Shown piece by piece: positions 28,823 through 37,780 of a DNA stretch of 48,000 nucleotides. A model generated the notes under the pieces. The model had not been told where the DNA came from and did no database searches. It saw only the letters and a list, made by a program, of their open reading frames with translations. Numbering within the stretch: the stretch's first letter is position 1; every line of letters begins with the position of its first letter. The position numbers were made by a program, and so were the translations under genes. The stretch comes from a bacterium. Its GTDB lineage: Bacteria; Patescibacteriota; Minisyncoccia; JACQLN01. The stretch is taken from positions 1 through 48,000 of the forward strand of contig JAUYOV010000003.1 of assembly GCA_030697795.1 (NCBI GenBank), read 5' to 3'.

Positions 28823-29953
28823 ATGAATATTGTTATAAAATCAGACGATGCTGAAGCTTTAAAAAAGGCACTAAATATAAAAACCGATGCCGAGAGTTTG
28901 CGCATAAGGCGTTTTTTAGATATGCCCGATCTGGCGCGCATGCCAGAAAGTCCCTTGGCCGAAATTGTGAAGCGCGTTAAAGAACTTGCTTTTTTTAAAA
29001 ACTTTGACGATATAAATATTCCCGAAATTGTGCCAGCCAGCGTCTCGTTTGATCTTTTTAATTTCCCGCCCGACCATCCAGCTCGTTTAAAATCCGACAC
29101 TTATTATGTGGACGACAAAAATATTCTCCGCACCCATGACACTGTTTTTTGGTATTATTATTTGAATCAGCCCGAAATAAAAGAACGAATTCAAAAGGGC
29201 GAAGCCTTGGGCGCTTTGTGTTATGGCAAAGTGTATCGTAAGGATGAAATTGACCGCCGTCATATGAATATTTTTCACCAGATGGGCGGTTGGTATATAC
29301 AACCCGATAGCCAAGGCGTTCTTAAGCTCGATGATCTTAAAAAAGTACTTTCAGAGATTGTGCAAACTGTTTTTGGAGAAGATACCGAGCTTCGTTTTAA
29401 TGTCGATACTTTTCCTTACACTGATCCCTCGCTTGAAATTGAAGTAAAGGTGGGTGAGGAGTGGGTTGAGGTGCTGGGTGGCGGTATGCCACGCCAAGAA
29501 GTGCTCGCCCAGATGGGGCTTACCGGCTACAATGGTTGGGCTTTTGGTTTTGGCTTAGAGCGCTTGGCTATTGTGAGTATGGATCTGCCCGATATTCGTT
29601 TGCTTTGGTCTAACGATGAACGGGTTAAGCGCCAACTTAAACTCGGCCATAAATTTAAAGAGGTTTCTAAGTTTCCTGCAATTGTACGCGATATTTCTTT
29701 TGTGGTTGATAAAACTTTTATACCCAATAATTATTTTGATTTAATTCGCGATAGGGGCGGCAATCTAGTTGAAGAGGTTAAGCTATTAGATAAATACGAA
29801 AACGCCGAAAAGTTTGGTGAGGGTAAGATAAGTTATACTTATAGAATTATTTACAGATCCAACGAACGAACCCTGACGACGGATGAAATTGACCCGATAC
29901 AGGATAAAATTTACCAAGAAACAGCCGTGCAGTTTGGGGCGGATTTGAGGTAA
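28823..29953 (+). CDS. pheS: Phenylalanyl-tRNA synthetase, single-chain type (PheS core + FDX-ACB)
   Basis: 376 residues. The class II catalytic core includes motif 2 (YGKVYRKDEIDRRHMNIFHQ) and motif 3 (GFGLERLAIVSMDLPDIRLL). Bacterial PheS normally ends there and relies on PheT. Here about 90 more residues follow (SKFPAIVRDISFVVDKTFIP to the end, about residues 285-376) that match the ferredoxin-fold anticodon-binding domain found at the C-terminus of PheT and of mitochondrial PheRS. The N-terminal coiled coil of bacterial PheS is missing. No pheT follows; gyrB is next. This is the layout of the monomeric organellar enzyme. The start at 28823 lies after a repeat and has no ribosome binding site. 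Confidence 0.88.
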   Translation: MNIVIKSDDAEALKKALNIKTDAESLRIRRFLDMPDLARMPESPLAEIVKRVKELAFFKNFDDINIPEIVPASVSFDLFNFPPDHPARLKSDTYYVDDKNILRTHDTVFWYYYLNQPEIKERIQKGEALGALCYGKVYRKDEIDRRHMNIFHQMGGWYIQPDSQGVLKLDDLKKVLSEIVQTVFGEDTELRFNVDTFPYTDPSLEIEVKVGEEWVEVLGGGMPRQEVLAQMGLTGYNGWAFGFGLERLAIVSMDLPDIRLLWSNDERVKRQLKLGHKFKEVSKFPAIVRDISFVVDKTFIPNNYFDLIRDRGGNLVEEVKLLDKYENAEKFGEGKISYTYRIIYRSNERTLTTDEIDPIQDKIYQETAVQFGADLR

Positions 29954-32184
<2,231 letters not shown>

Positions 32185-32189
32185 ATAAA

Positions 32190-32222
32190 ATTCCTCCGAC
32201 GTTATGTCGGAGGAAATGTTTT
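32190..32222. terminator. Bidirectional terminator between gyrB and a minus-strand gene
   Basis: TTCCTCCGAC (32191-32200) with GTCGGAGGAA (32206-32215), loop GTTAT. A T-rich stretch follows on both strands. Confidence 0.8.
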
Positions 32223-32240
32223 GCCGAAGTTTTTTAGATT

Positions 32241-32444
32241 TCAAACCGGTACCAAACTTCCCGGTGGGCGTTCGGGTTTGAATGTATACCCACGCCTCAT
32301 TCGATCAAATTCCTCACGTACTTGAGGAAATTTTTGGGCAAGACCTTCAATGAACTGATTTTGTTTTTCTATCCGCTCTTTTAGATCTCTGTTTTCTCTG
32401 CGAAGTCTAGTGACTTCTTCTCTCATATTAGAGATTAACCACAT
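32241..32444 (-). CDS. Small coiled-coil protein, 67 aa
   Basis: From ATG at 32444 on the minus strand, preceded by AAGGAGG. One heptad helix (MREEVTRLRRENRDLKERIE) follows a short hydrophobic start and ends in a Pro-rich tail (FKPERPPGSLVPV). No family recognised. It has a promoter on the minus strand and belongs to the set of strong-ribosome-site accessory genes. Confidence 0.65.
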   Translation of the reverse strand: MWLISNMREEVTRLRRENRDLKERIEKQNQFIEGLAQKFPQVREEFDRMRRGYTFKPERPPGSLVPV

Positions 32445-32488
32445 GATAAGCCTCCTTTTTTGAAGGATTAAACTACATGGTATTGACA

Positions 32489-32520
32489 TACAGTATGCCC
32501 TAGGTATATACTTAAAGTCA
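32489..32520 (-). promoter_or_regulatory. Candidate promoter of the 67-aa gene
   Basis: On the minus strand: TTGACT, 18-nt spacer, CATACT, about 45 nt before the ATG at 32444. Confidence 0.5.
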
Positions 32521-32523
32521 AGT

Positions 32524-32546
32524 AAGCCCGTAAGGGCTCTTTTTTT
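32524..32546 (+). terminator. Plus-oriented terminator-like hairpin
   Basis: AGCCC-GTAA-GGGCT followed by T7. No plus-strand gene ends just before it, so it may stop antisense or read-through transcription ahead of secE. Confidence 0.55.
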
Positions 32547-32655
32547 AAGGGCTTTGCCCAGACAATCCAAATAATCCGAATTTATCCCAATGCCCCAAAT
32601 AAAATGCATTCATTAGGAGCATTAGGATACAATTTGTAGATTGGGATTATATTTT

Positions 32656-32838
32656 ATGAACAAATTAACATCATATTTGAAAGATGTGCGCGTAGAATTG
32701 ACTAAAGTTAATTGGCCGACCCGCGAACAAACAACCAGATATACCTTGCTGGTTATTGGTGTGTCTTTGGCAGTGGCTGTTTTTTTGGGAGGATTGGATT
32801 ATGTGTTTTCGTTTATACTTAATAAATTTGTGTTATAA
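32656..32838 (+). CDS. secE: Preprotein translocase subunit SecE
   Basis: 60 residues with the minimal bacterial SecE layout: a short amphipathic helix (LTSYLKDVRVELTKVNWPTR, with the conserved KVNWPTREQTT) and one membrane helix (LLVIGVSLAVAVFLGGLDYV). It is part of the SecYEG channel. It is followed by nusG and rplK, the classical order. ATG at 32656 fits the family better than the upstream TTG. Confidence 0.93.
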   Translation: MNKLTSYLKDVRVELTKVNWPTREQTTRYTLLVIGVSLAVAVFLGGLDYVFSFILNKFVL

Positions 32839-32913
32839 GTATGGTCCTACTTCGCTCCTTCGGAGCTTCGCAGGGCACATATTTGTAGCTAAATTTAAAA
32901 AATTTAGACAAAT
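32837..32913 (+). repeat. 77-bp repeat abutting the nusG start (copy 1)
   Basis: Nearly identical (one difference) to 33664-33740 before rplK. It contains a CTTCGCTCCTTCGGAGCTTCG palindrome and then a bulged hairpin: CATATTTGT pairs with ACAAATATG, an AG bulge on the 5' arm, then CTAAATTT with AAATTTAG. The ATG of nusG is inside the stem, so the start codon would be sequestered. Confidence 0.88.
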
Positions 32914-33459
32914 ATGGCAAAGCAGACATCAAAATATGGCCGAAATTGGTATGTGCTTCATACTCATTCTGGGTACGAAGATACTGTGGCGCGCAATCTA
33001 AAACAAAGAATTGAGTCTTTAGGTATGCAAGACAGGATTTTTAACGTAATTGTGCCTACCGAGAAAAAAATTAAAATAAGAAACGGCAAGCGCCGAGTAG
33101 TGGAAGAAAAAATTTATCCAGGATATGTTTTAGTAGAAATGAATGTAACGGATGATTCTTGGTATGTGGCGAGAAACACTCCTAGGGTAACTGGTTTCGT
33201 GGGCTCTGGTACCACGCCTATTCCAGTTTCCGATGAAGAAATTCGCGAAATCCAACGGCGTATGGGCATAGATGAACCTAAGTATAAAATTGACGTTGCA
33301 ATAGGAGATGCGGTAAAAATAACGGACGGTCCCTTCAAAGATTTTGACGGCAAGGTTTCTGCTGTAGACGATGAAAAAGGCAAGATCAAGGTACTGGTTT
33401 CAATGTTTGGTCGCGAAACCCCTGTGGAACTTGACTTCTTACAAATAAAGAAGATATAG
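32914..33459 (+). CDS. nusG: Transcription termination/antitermination protein NusG
   Basis: 181 residues. The NGN domain has RNWYVLHTHSGYEDTVARNL, EEKIYPGYVLVEMNV and RNTPRVTGFVG; the C-terminal KOW domain starts IGDAVKITDGPFKDFDGKV. It binds RNA polymerase and couples it to ribosomes or Rho. It is flanked by the 77-bp repeat on the 5' side and the 88-bp element on the 3' side. The last 59 nt before its stop are duplicated 183 bp downstream. Confidence 0.96.
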   Translation: MAKQTSKYGRNWYVLHTHSGYEDTVARNLKQRIESLGMQDRIFNVIVPTEKKIKIRNGKRRVVEEKIYPGYVLVEMNVTDDSWYVARNTPRVTGFVGSGTTPIPVSDEEIREIQRRMGIDEPKYKIDVAIGDAVKITDGPFKDFDGKVSAVDDEKGKIKVLVSMFGRETPVELDFLQIKKI

Positions 33460-33491
33460 AGTTAGGGCAGTTATATAAAACATTGAAACAT

Positions 33492-33579
33492 GGAAGGGGT
33501 CGGGAAACGATAGTTTCCCGTGGCGGAAATATTAAAACCGAGGGGTTTTAAAGAGGAGCGAAGTTTCTTGAGCGACGAC
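33492..33579 (+). repeat. 88-bp element after nusG (copy 1)
   Basis: Differs at only 4 of 88 positions from the element after rplK (34182-34269). It holds hairpins GGGAAAC-GATA-GTTTCCC and TAAAACC-GAGG-GGTTTTA. AACATTGAAAC (33479-33489) just before it is the inverse of GTTTCAATGTT just after it (33580-33590), so the element sits in a larger hairpin whose arms come from the host gene. Confidence 0.88.
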
Positions 33580-33644
33580 GTTTCAATGTTTGGTCGCGAA
33601 ACCCCTGTGGAACTTGACTTCTTACAAATAAAGAAGATTTAAGA
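33580..33644 (+). pseudogene. Second copy of the nusG 3' end
   Basis: 59 nt (33580-33638) identical to nusG 33397-33455. The copy then ends ATT TAA where the gene ends ATA TAG, so both encode IKKI and stop. It has no start and is a gene stub. Confidence 0.88.
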
Positions 33645-33663
33645 TTATATACAGCACAGCTTC

Positions 33664-33740
33664 AAGTATGGTCCTACTTCGCTCCTTCGGAGCTTCGCAG
33701 GACACATATTTGTAGCTAAATTTAAAAAATTTAGACAAAT
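33664..33740 (+). repeat. 77-bp repeat abutting the rplK start (copy 2)
   Basis: Copy of 32837-32913 with one base change (GGACACAT for GGGCACAT). The same bulged hairpin sequesters the ATG of rplK. The identity continues for several bases into the coding region (ATGGCAAAG). Confidence 0.88.
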
Positions 33741-34166
33741 ATGGCAAAGAAAATAAAAACAGTTGTAAAACTTCAGTTGCAGGCGGGCAAAGCCAACCCT
33801 GCGCCACCAGTAGGAACCGCATTAGGGCCTCATGGTTTAAACTTGCAAGATTTTTGTTCCAAGTTTAATACCGCTACTGCCGACAAAGGCGATAATGTTA
33901 TTCCAGTTGAAATTACTATCTACGAAGATAGAACTTTTGATTTGAAATATAAAACACCGCCGGCTTCCGATTTATTAAAAAAAGCGGCTAAAGTAGAAAA
34001 GGGAGCTAAAGATCCTTTAAAGGCCAAAGTAGGCAAAGTTACTCGTGAACAAGTTCGCCAAATTGCCGAAATTAAAATGCCTGATCTTAGCGCTGATACG
34101 ATAGAACAGGCGATGAAGATTATTGAGGGCACAGCAAGAAGTATGGGAATTGAAATCTCCAAATAA
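33741..34166 (+). CDS. rplK: 50S ribosomal protein L11
   Basis: 141 residues. The family hallmarks are [20 protein letters not shown] and [10 protein letters not shown] near the start, [18 protein letters not shown] in the middle and [20 protein letters not shown] with [10 protein letters not shown] at the end. L11 forms the GTPase-associated centre with 23S rRNA. Normally rplA follows; here an 88-bp repeat element, a stub of an L11 3' end and a terminator follow, so rplA must be elsewhere or absent. Confidence 0.96.
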   Translation: MAKKIKTVVKLQLQAGKANPAPPVGTALGPHGLNLQDFCSKFNTATADKGDNVIPVEITIYEDRTFDLKYKTPPASDLLKKAAKVEKGAKDPLKAKVGKVTREQVRQIAEIKMPDLSADTIEQAMKIIEGTARSMGIEISK

Positions 34167-34181
34167 TTCCCATACTTCTTG

Positions 34182-34269
34182 GGAAGGGGTCGGGAAACGG
34201 TAGTTTCCCGTGGAGGAAATATTAAAACCGAGTGGTTTTAAAGAGGAGCGAAATTTCTTGAGCGACGAC
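34182..34269 (+). repeat. 88-bp element after rplK (copy 2)
   Basis: Same length as the nusG-associated copy with four substitutions; two of them fall in hairpin loops (GATA/GGTA, GAGG/GAGT). CCCATACTTCT (from 34169) before it is largely complementary to AGGAGATGGG after it, again using host-gene sequence as arms. Confidence 0.88.
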
Positions 34270-34298
34270 AGGAGATGGGGATAGAGGTTACTAAATAA
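34270..34298 (+). pseudogene. Diverged second copy of the rplK 3' end
   Basis: 34275-34298 encodes MGIEVTK and stop, against MGIEISK and stop in the intact gene. The nucleotide sequence is diverged at third positions, so it looks like the end of a different rplK allele. Confidence 0.65.
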
Positions 34299-34328
34299 TT
34301 GAACTAGTTTAAATAAATTGCTAACCTA

Positions 34329-34356
34329 AACACGAACCAAATCGGTTCGTGTTTTT
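34329..34356 (+). terminator. Rho-independent terminator of secE-nusG-rplK
   Basis: ACACGAACC (34330-34338) with GGTTCGTGT (34344-34352) followed by TTTT. Confidence 0.8.
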
Positions 34357-34433
34357 GCTTGCCACTCCATAGCTTTTAGCGAAGGGTGGGCGAAGGAGGA
34401 GTTCTTTAAAACTAAATCAAACAGGAGGATTTT

Positions 34434-34898
34434 ATGGACTCAAGGCCGGGTTGGGATCAGTATTTCCTCAATATTGCCAAGCAGGTTGCTGAACGTTCTA
34501 CTTGTCTTAGAGCTAAGATTGGGGCAGTAATTGTATGTGATAAAAGAATTTTGGCTACTGGTTATAACGGAGCTCCGTCAGGGATACCTCACTGCCTTGA
34601 GGTCGGTTGTTTCGTGCATGAGACTAGGGATCCAGAGGGCCTTGTAGAGCAAAATTGCTTGCGCACAATTCATGCGGAGATAAACGCTATTGTTCAAGCC
34701 GCAAGGCATGGCATCAGTATTGAAGGTGCTTCCATATACTTAACCCACTCGCCTTGTGTGAATTGTTTGAAGGTGATCATAAACGCCGGTATAAAAATAG
34801 TGCATTACGGAAAAGTCTACAAACCGTATTCTCCTTTTGGAGAAAGTCTGATTAATCTTTCTGGGATAAAGATGGAAACCATCCAGCAAGAATGTTGA
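34434..34898 (+). CDS. Deoxycytidylate deaminase family protein
   Basis: 154 residues. Zinc-dependent deaminase of the dCMP/ComEB type: HAEINAIVQAARHG supplies the His-x-Glu pair and SPCVNCLKVIINAG the PCxxC pair. LRAKIGAVIVCDKRILATGYNGAPSG is the conserved N-terminal part, and HCLEVGC-H adds a possible second zinc site of this subgroup. It would make dUMP from dCMP for thymidylate synthesis. The gene has AGGAGG 7 nt before ATG and its own terminator, unlike housekeeping neighbours. Confidence 0.9.
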   Translation: MDSRPGWDQYFLNIAKQVAERSTCLRAKIGAVIVCDKRILATGYNGAPSGIPHCLEVGCFVHETRDPEGLVEQNCLRTIHAEINAIVQAARHGISIEGASIYLTHSPCVNCLKVIINAGIKIVHYGKVYKPYSPFGESLINLSGIKMETIQQEC

Positions 34899-34910
34899 GG
34901 GTGTAGTAGA

Positions 34911-34938
34911 GCCCTCCGATTCGTCGGAGGGCTTTTTT
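34911..34938 (+). terminator. Rho-independent terminator
   Basis: GCCCTCCGA (34911-34919) with TCGGAGGGC (34924-34932), loop TTCG, then T6. Confidence 0.92.
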
Positions 34939-34953
34939 AATACGAAAGCAAAA

Positions 34954-34962
34954 TGCTATCAT
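34954..34962 (+). promoter_or_regulatory. Extended -10 promoter of gatB, predicted leaderless
   Basis: TGCTATCAT ends 6 nt before the gatB ATG; no ribosome binding site is present. Confidence 0.6.
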
Positions 34963-34968
34963 TTCTGT

Positions 34969-36507
34969 ATGCCAAAATACAAGCCGGTTATTGGTTTAGA
35001 AATACACGTTGAGCTAAATACCAAAACTAAAATGTTTTGTGATTCGGCTAATAACCCAAACGAAACAAATCCTAATACAAATGTTTGCCCGGTGTGTCTG
35101 GCGCACCCAGGCACTCTGCCGGTTATAAATATTGAAGCGGTACATAAAGTGGTTAAAGTCGGTTTAGCCTTGGGATCAAAAATAAACGAATATTCTTGGT
35201 TCGAACGTAAAAACTATTTTTATCCCGATTTGCCCAAGGGTTATCAAATTTCTCAATTTGAAAAACCATTTTGTGAAGGTGGTGTTTTAAAATTATCCAG
35301 CGGTAAAGAAATTAAAATTAAGCGCATCCACTTAGAAGAAGATACTGGCCGACTCGTGCACGAGTCGGAAGCACGAAATCCTAAATCCGAAATCCGAAAA
35401 AGTTTGGTTGATTACAATAGAGCCGGTGTGCCGTTGATGGAATTAGTAACCGAACCCGATATTGAAACTGGTGTAGAAGCTAAAGAATTTGGCGAAGAGT
35501 TTCAATTGTTACTTCGCTATTTAAATGTTTCCGATGCCGATATGGAAAAAGGCCAGCTAAGAATAGAAGTTAATATCTCGCTTTCAGCTATCGCGGATTT
35601 ACGCGGAAAAAATATCAGCGTCAGTCCGCGTATAGATCAGCGTCAATCAGCGTTTTTGGGGACTAAAGTGGAAATTAAAAACCTAAATTCTTTTAGAGCG
35701 TGCGAACGTGCTATTGATTACGAAATAAAACGCCAAGCTGAAGTTTTAGATGGTGGAGAAAAAGTTGCACAAGAAACTCGCGGTTGGGACGAAAATAAAA
35801 GCGAAACATTTTTACAGCGCAACAAAGAAGAATCACACGATTACCGTTATTTCCCAGAACCAGATTTGCCACCGGTTAGATTGGATAAGTCTCAGATTGA
35901 ATTTATAAGACAAGAATTACCAGAACTTCCAGTTTCGCGCCGTGAAAGATTTATTAAAGAGTATGGTATTACGTCCAAAGATAGCGAAGTTTTTACTGTG
36001 CAAAAAGAACTAGGTGATTATTTCGAGAAAGTTGTTAGCGAACTAAAAGAATGGCTGGTCTCATCAAACAGCGGAAAAGCCGAATCTGGCCTAACAAAAT
36101 TATCTGCAAACTACTTAATTACGGAATTACAGAAATTGCTTTCGGGATCCGATAATAATGTTTCCGATCTTAAAATTTCAGCCGAAGATTTTGCCGAGCT
36201 GATGGTTTTAATAAATCAGGGTAAGATTTCTTCTTCGGCCGCGCAAACAATTTTAGCCGAGATGTTTAAAACAGGCGAAGACCCGCATCAAATTTTGCTA
36301 GACAAAAACTTAGGCCAGGTGAGTGACCGCGCTGAATTAATCAAAGCCGCCCAAGAGATCATCGCTCAAAATCCCAAGCCGGTAGAAGACTACAAAAAAG
36401 GTAAAATAGAGTCTCTAAAGTTTTTAGTCGGCCAATTGATGCGCGCTACTAAAGGTAAAGCTAACCCACAAGTAGGGGAAGAGATATTAAAGGAGTTGTT
36501 GCGGTAA
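34969..36507 (+). CDS. gatB: Asp-tRNA(Asn)/Glu-tRNA(Gln) amidotransferase subunit B
   Basis: 512 residues. The enzyme with GatA and GatC amidates mischarged tRNAs. Signatures: GLEIHVELNTKTKMFCDS, CPVCLAHPGTLPVIN, FERKNYFYPDLPKGYQISQ and VDYNRAGVPLMELVTEPDI; the C-terminal helical GatB/YqeY tail domain binds tRNA (ISSSAAQTILAEMFKTG). Residues near 134-145 (SEARNPKSEIRKS) are an insertion between LEEDTGRLVHE and LVDYNRAG, encoded by a GAAATCCGAAATCCGAAA repeat (35371-35400). gatA and gatC are not in the window. Confidence 0.95.
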   Translation: MPKYKPVIGLEIHVELNTKTKMFCDSANNPNETNPNTNVCPVCLAHPGTLPVINIEAVHKVVKVGLALGSKINEYSWFERKNYFYPDLPKGYQISQFEKPFCEGGVLKLSSGKEIKIKRIHLEEDTGRLVHESEARNPKSEIRKSLVDYNRAGVPLMELVTEPDIETGVEAKEFGEEFQLLLRYLNVSDADMEKGQLRIEVNISLSAIADLRGKNISVSPRIDQRQSAFLGTKVEIKNLNSFRACERAIDYEIKRQAEVLDGGEKVAQETRGWDENKSETFLQRNKEESHDYRYFPEPDLPPVRLDKSQIEFIRQELPELPVSRRERFIKEYGITSKDSEVFTVQKELGDYFEKVVSELKEWLVSSNSGKAESGLTKLSANYLITELQKLLSGSDNNVSDLKISAEDFAELMVLINQGKISSSAAQTILAEMFKTGEDPHQILLDKNLGQVSDRAELIKAAQEIIAQNPKPVEDYKKGKIESLKFLVGQLMRATKGKANPQVGEEILKELLR

Positions 36508-36533
36508 GTTATGGTGTGTGATATTTTATAATT

Positions 36534-36758
36534 ATGCCTACACAGACATTAGTCAAAAAATTCAACAAGGAGTTAGGGAAGATTAAAGAAGAAATGCATG
36601 AGATTAAAGAATTTCTTTTTTTATCCCTCAAAGATTCAGAAGGAGAGTATACAGACTCTTTTGTAAAAAAAATGTTAACTCGCTCCGGTAACCGAGGTCC
36701 TTTTCGCAATTTTAAGAACAAAGAATCTTTTCTAAAACATGTTCGTTCCGATAAATGA
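36534..36758 (+). CDS. Putative antitoxin
   Basis: 74 residues, charged helices (LVKKFNKELGKIKEEMHEIK) and a flexible basic end. No known DNA-binding fold can be named. It overlaps the next gene, a RelE-type toxin, by 20 bases, and an antitoxin-first order with overlap is the usual arrangement of type II toxin-antitoxin pairs. The call rests mainly on that context. Confidence 0.65.
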   Translation: MPTQTLVKKFNKELGKIKEEMHEIKEFLFLSLKDSEGEYTDSFVKKMLTRSGNRGPFRNFKNKESFLKHVRSDK

Positions 36759-37032
36759 GATTATTTATGATGGTGATTTTGTAAAAGATGTTCACCGATT
36801 GCCTGCTGAATTGCAAAACAAGTTAGCCGATCTGCTGTCAATTCTAAAGAAAAATCCATTTGACCCGCTGCTTCACACCAAACCCTTGAGCGCTCCGCTT
36901 CAGGGGTTGTTTTCTTTTCGTATCACTAGAGATTATCGGGTGGGGTTTAAATTTCGTTCTTCTCACACTATCCAGCTGCTGGTGGCCGGCAGACGTGACA
37001 AAATCTACAAGCGTCTTCGCCGAAAGTTTTAA
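36739..37032 (+). CDS. RelE/ParE-superfamily toxin
   Basis: 97 residues with the RelE/YafQ fold pattern: a helical start (FVKDVHRLPAELQNKLADLL), NPFDPLLHTKPLSAPLQG and the strand core LFSFRITRDYRVGFKF followed by HTIQLLVAGRRDKIYKRL. Basic residues Arg and the C-terminal His/Lys region would support ribosome-dependent mRNA cleavage; a gyrase-targeting ParE role cannot be excluded. It is paired with the antitoxin-like gene upstream. Confidence 0.82.
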   Translation: MFVPINEIIYDGDFVKDVHRLPAELQNKLADLLSILKKNPFDPLLHTKPLSAPLQGLFSFRITRDYRVGFKFRSSHTIQLLVAGRRDKIYKRLRRKF

Positions 37033-37076
37033 GTCGCATCTTTAAAACCCCCTATTTTGTTGAGTTTTAGGCGCTG

Positions 37077-37105
37077 TTGACATGTAATATCTTATTTGCT
37101 ATAAT
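37077..37105 (+). promoter_or_regulatory. Perfect consensus sigma70 promoter
   Basis: TTGACA (37077-37082), exactly 17 nt, TATAAT (37100-37105). It drives the exported-protein gene at 37165. Both boxes match the consensus in every position. Confidence 0.85.
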
Positions 37106-37164
37106 GGTAAGTCAAAGTAGGAGGTAGTTCCTTCCCAAAATTTTTTTAACAAGGAGATGAGGAG

Positions 37165-37689
37165 ATGACCAGAAATACTTTCTTAGCTCTGATTATTATT
37201 ATCGGAGCTCTCACAACAGAAGTACGTGGAGAGATGATAGGAGATGATCTGGCAGAAGCTCGCGGTGTGATACTTGCCAAGTGTAATGATTTGGTGATAT
37301 TGAAAACGGATTCTTTATCCGAGAAAGTCTTTAAGATACCTCAGCACACTATGCTGATGGAGATCATCGGGACAAGAGGCGATTCGGTAACGGTGCTTTA
37401 TAGCGCTGACCCAAAAGCCGAGTTACTAGAGCGGTTTGTTTATATGGTAGTAAAACCCATTAGTGGTCAGGTCAGAGAGTATCACCGTGACCTTGTGGAA
37501 GACTACCATGTGGTGATGATTGATTCAATGAGAAGCATAAAACTCTACTGGGCTGATTCTACGATCCAGAGTATTGGATGGCTTGAAGATTGGATAGGTA
37601 CAACGGTAAACTACAGAGAGGTACGTATCAGTGCATGGCTGGGAGATGATGGGGAGCATTACCGCCTCGTGGGTTATATTGTGAGGTGA
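37165..37689 (+). CDS. Exported protein of unknown function
   Basis: 174 residues. MTRNTFLALIIIIGALTTEV followed by RGEM is a signal peptide. The mature part is beta-rich and acidic (VTVLYSADPKAELLERFVYM, IKLYWADSTIQSIGWLEDW) with one Cys. No family recognised. A strong ribosome site (AAGGAGATGAGGAG) and the perfect consensus promoter predict high expression. It belongs to the set of self-contained accessory cassettes. Confidence 0.78.
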   Translation: MTRNTFLALIIIIGALTTEVRGEMIGDDLAEARGVILAKCNDLVILKTDSLSEKVFKIPQHTMLMEIIGTRGDSVTVLYSADPKAELLERFVYMVVKPISGQVREYHRDLVEDYHVVMIDSMRSIKLYWADSTIQSIGWLEDWIGTTVNYREVRISAWLGDDGEHYRLVGYIVR

Positions 37690-37744
37690 GCCTTCCGTCA
37701 TTTTCTTAGATTTCAGGACTAAGTCTTGGACTTTCCAAGATAAC

Positions 37745-37780
37745 AGCCGCTCGCGATTTTATAATCGGGGCGGCTTTTTA
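37745..37780. terminator. Terminator between convergent genes
   Basis: AGCCGC (37745-37750) with GCGGCT (37770-37775) and inner CGATT/AATCG, followed by TTTTT. It serves the exported-protein gene; miaA ends 3 nt away on the other strand. Confidence 0.82.

Noticed and set aside
33397-33644. Diversity-generating retroelement (variable and template repeats at the nusG 3' end)
   Set aside because: No reverse transcriptase is present, the nusG copies are identical for 59 nt rather than differing at adenines, and the rplK copies differ at all base types.
36534-37032. Type I or III toxin-antitoxin with RNA partner
   Set aside because: Two overlapping protein genes with a RelE-like toxin fit type II, and no tandem RNA repeats are present.
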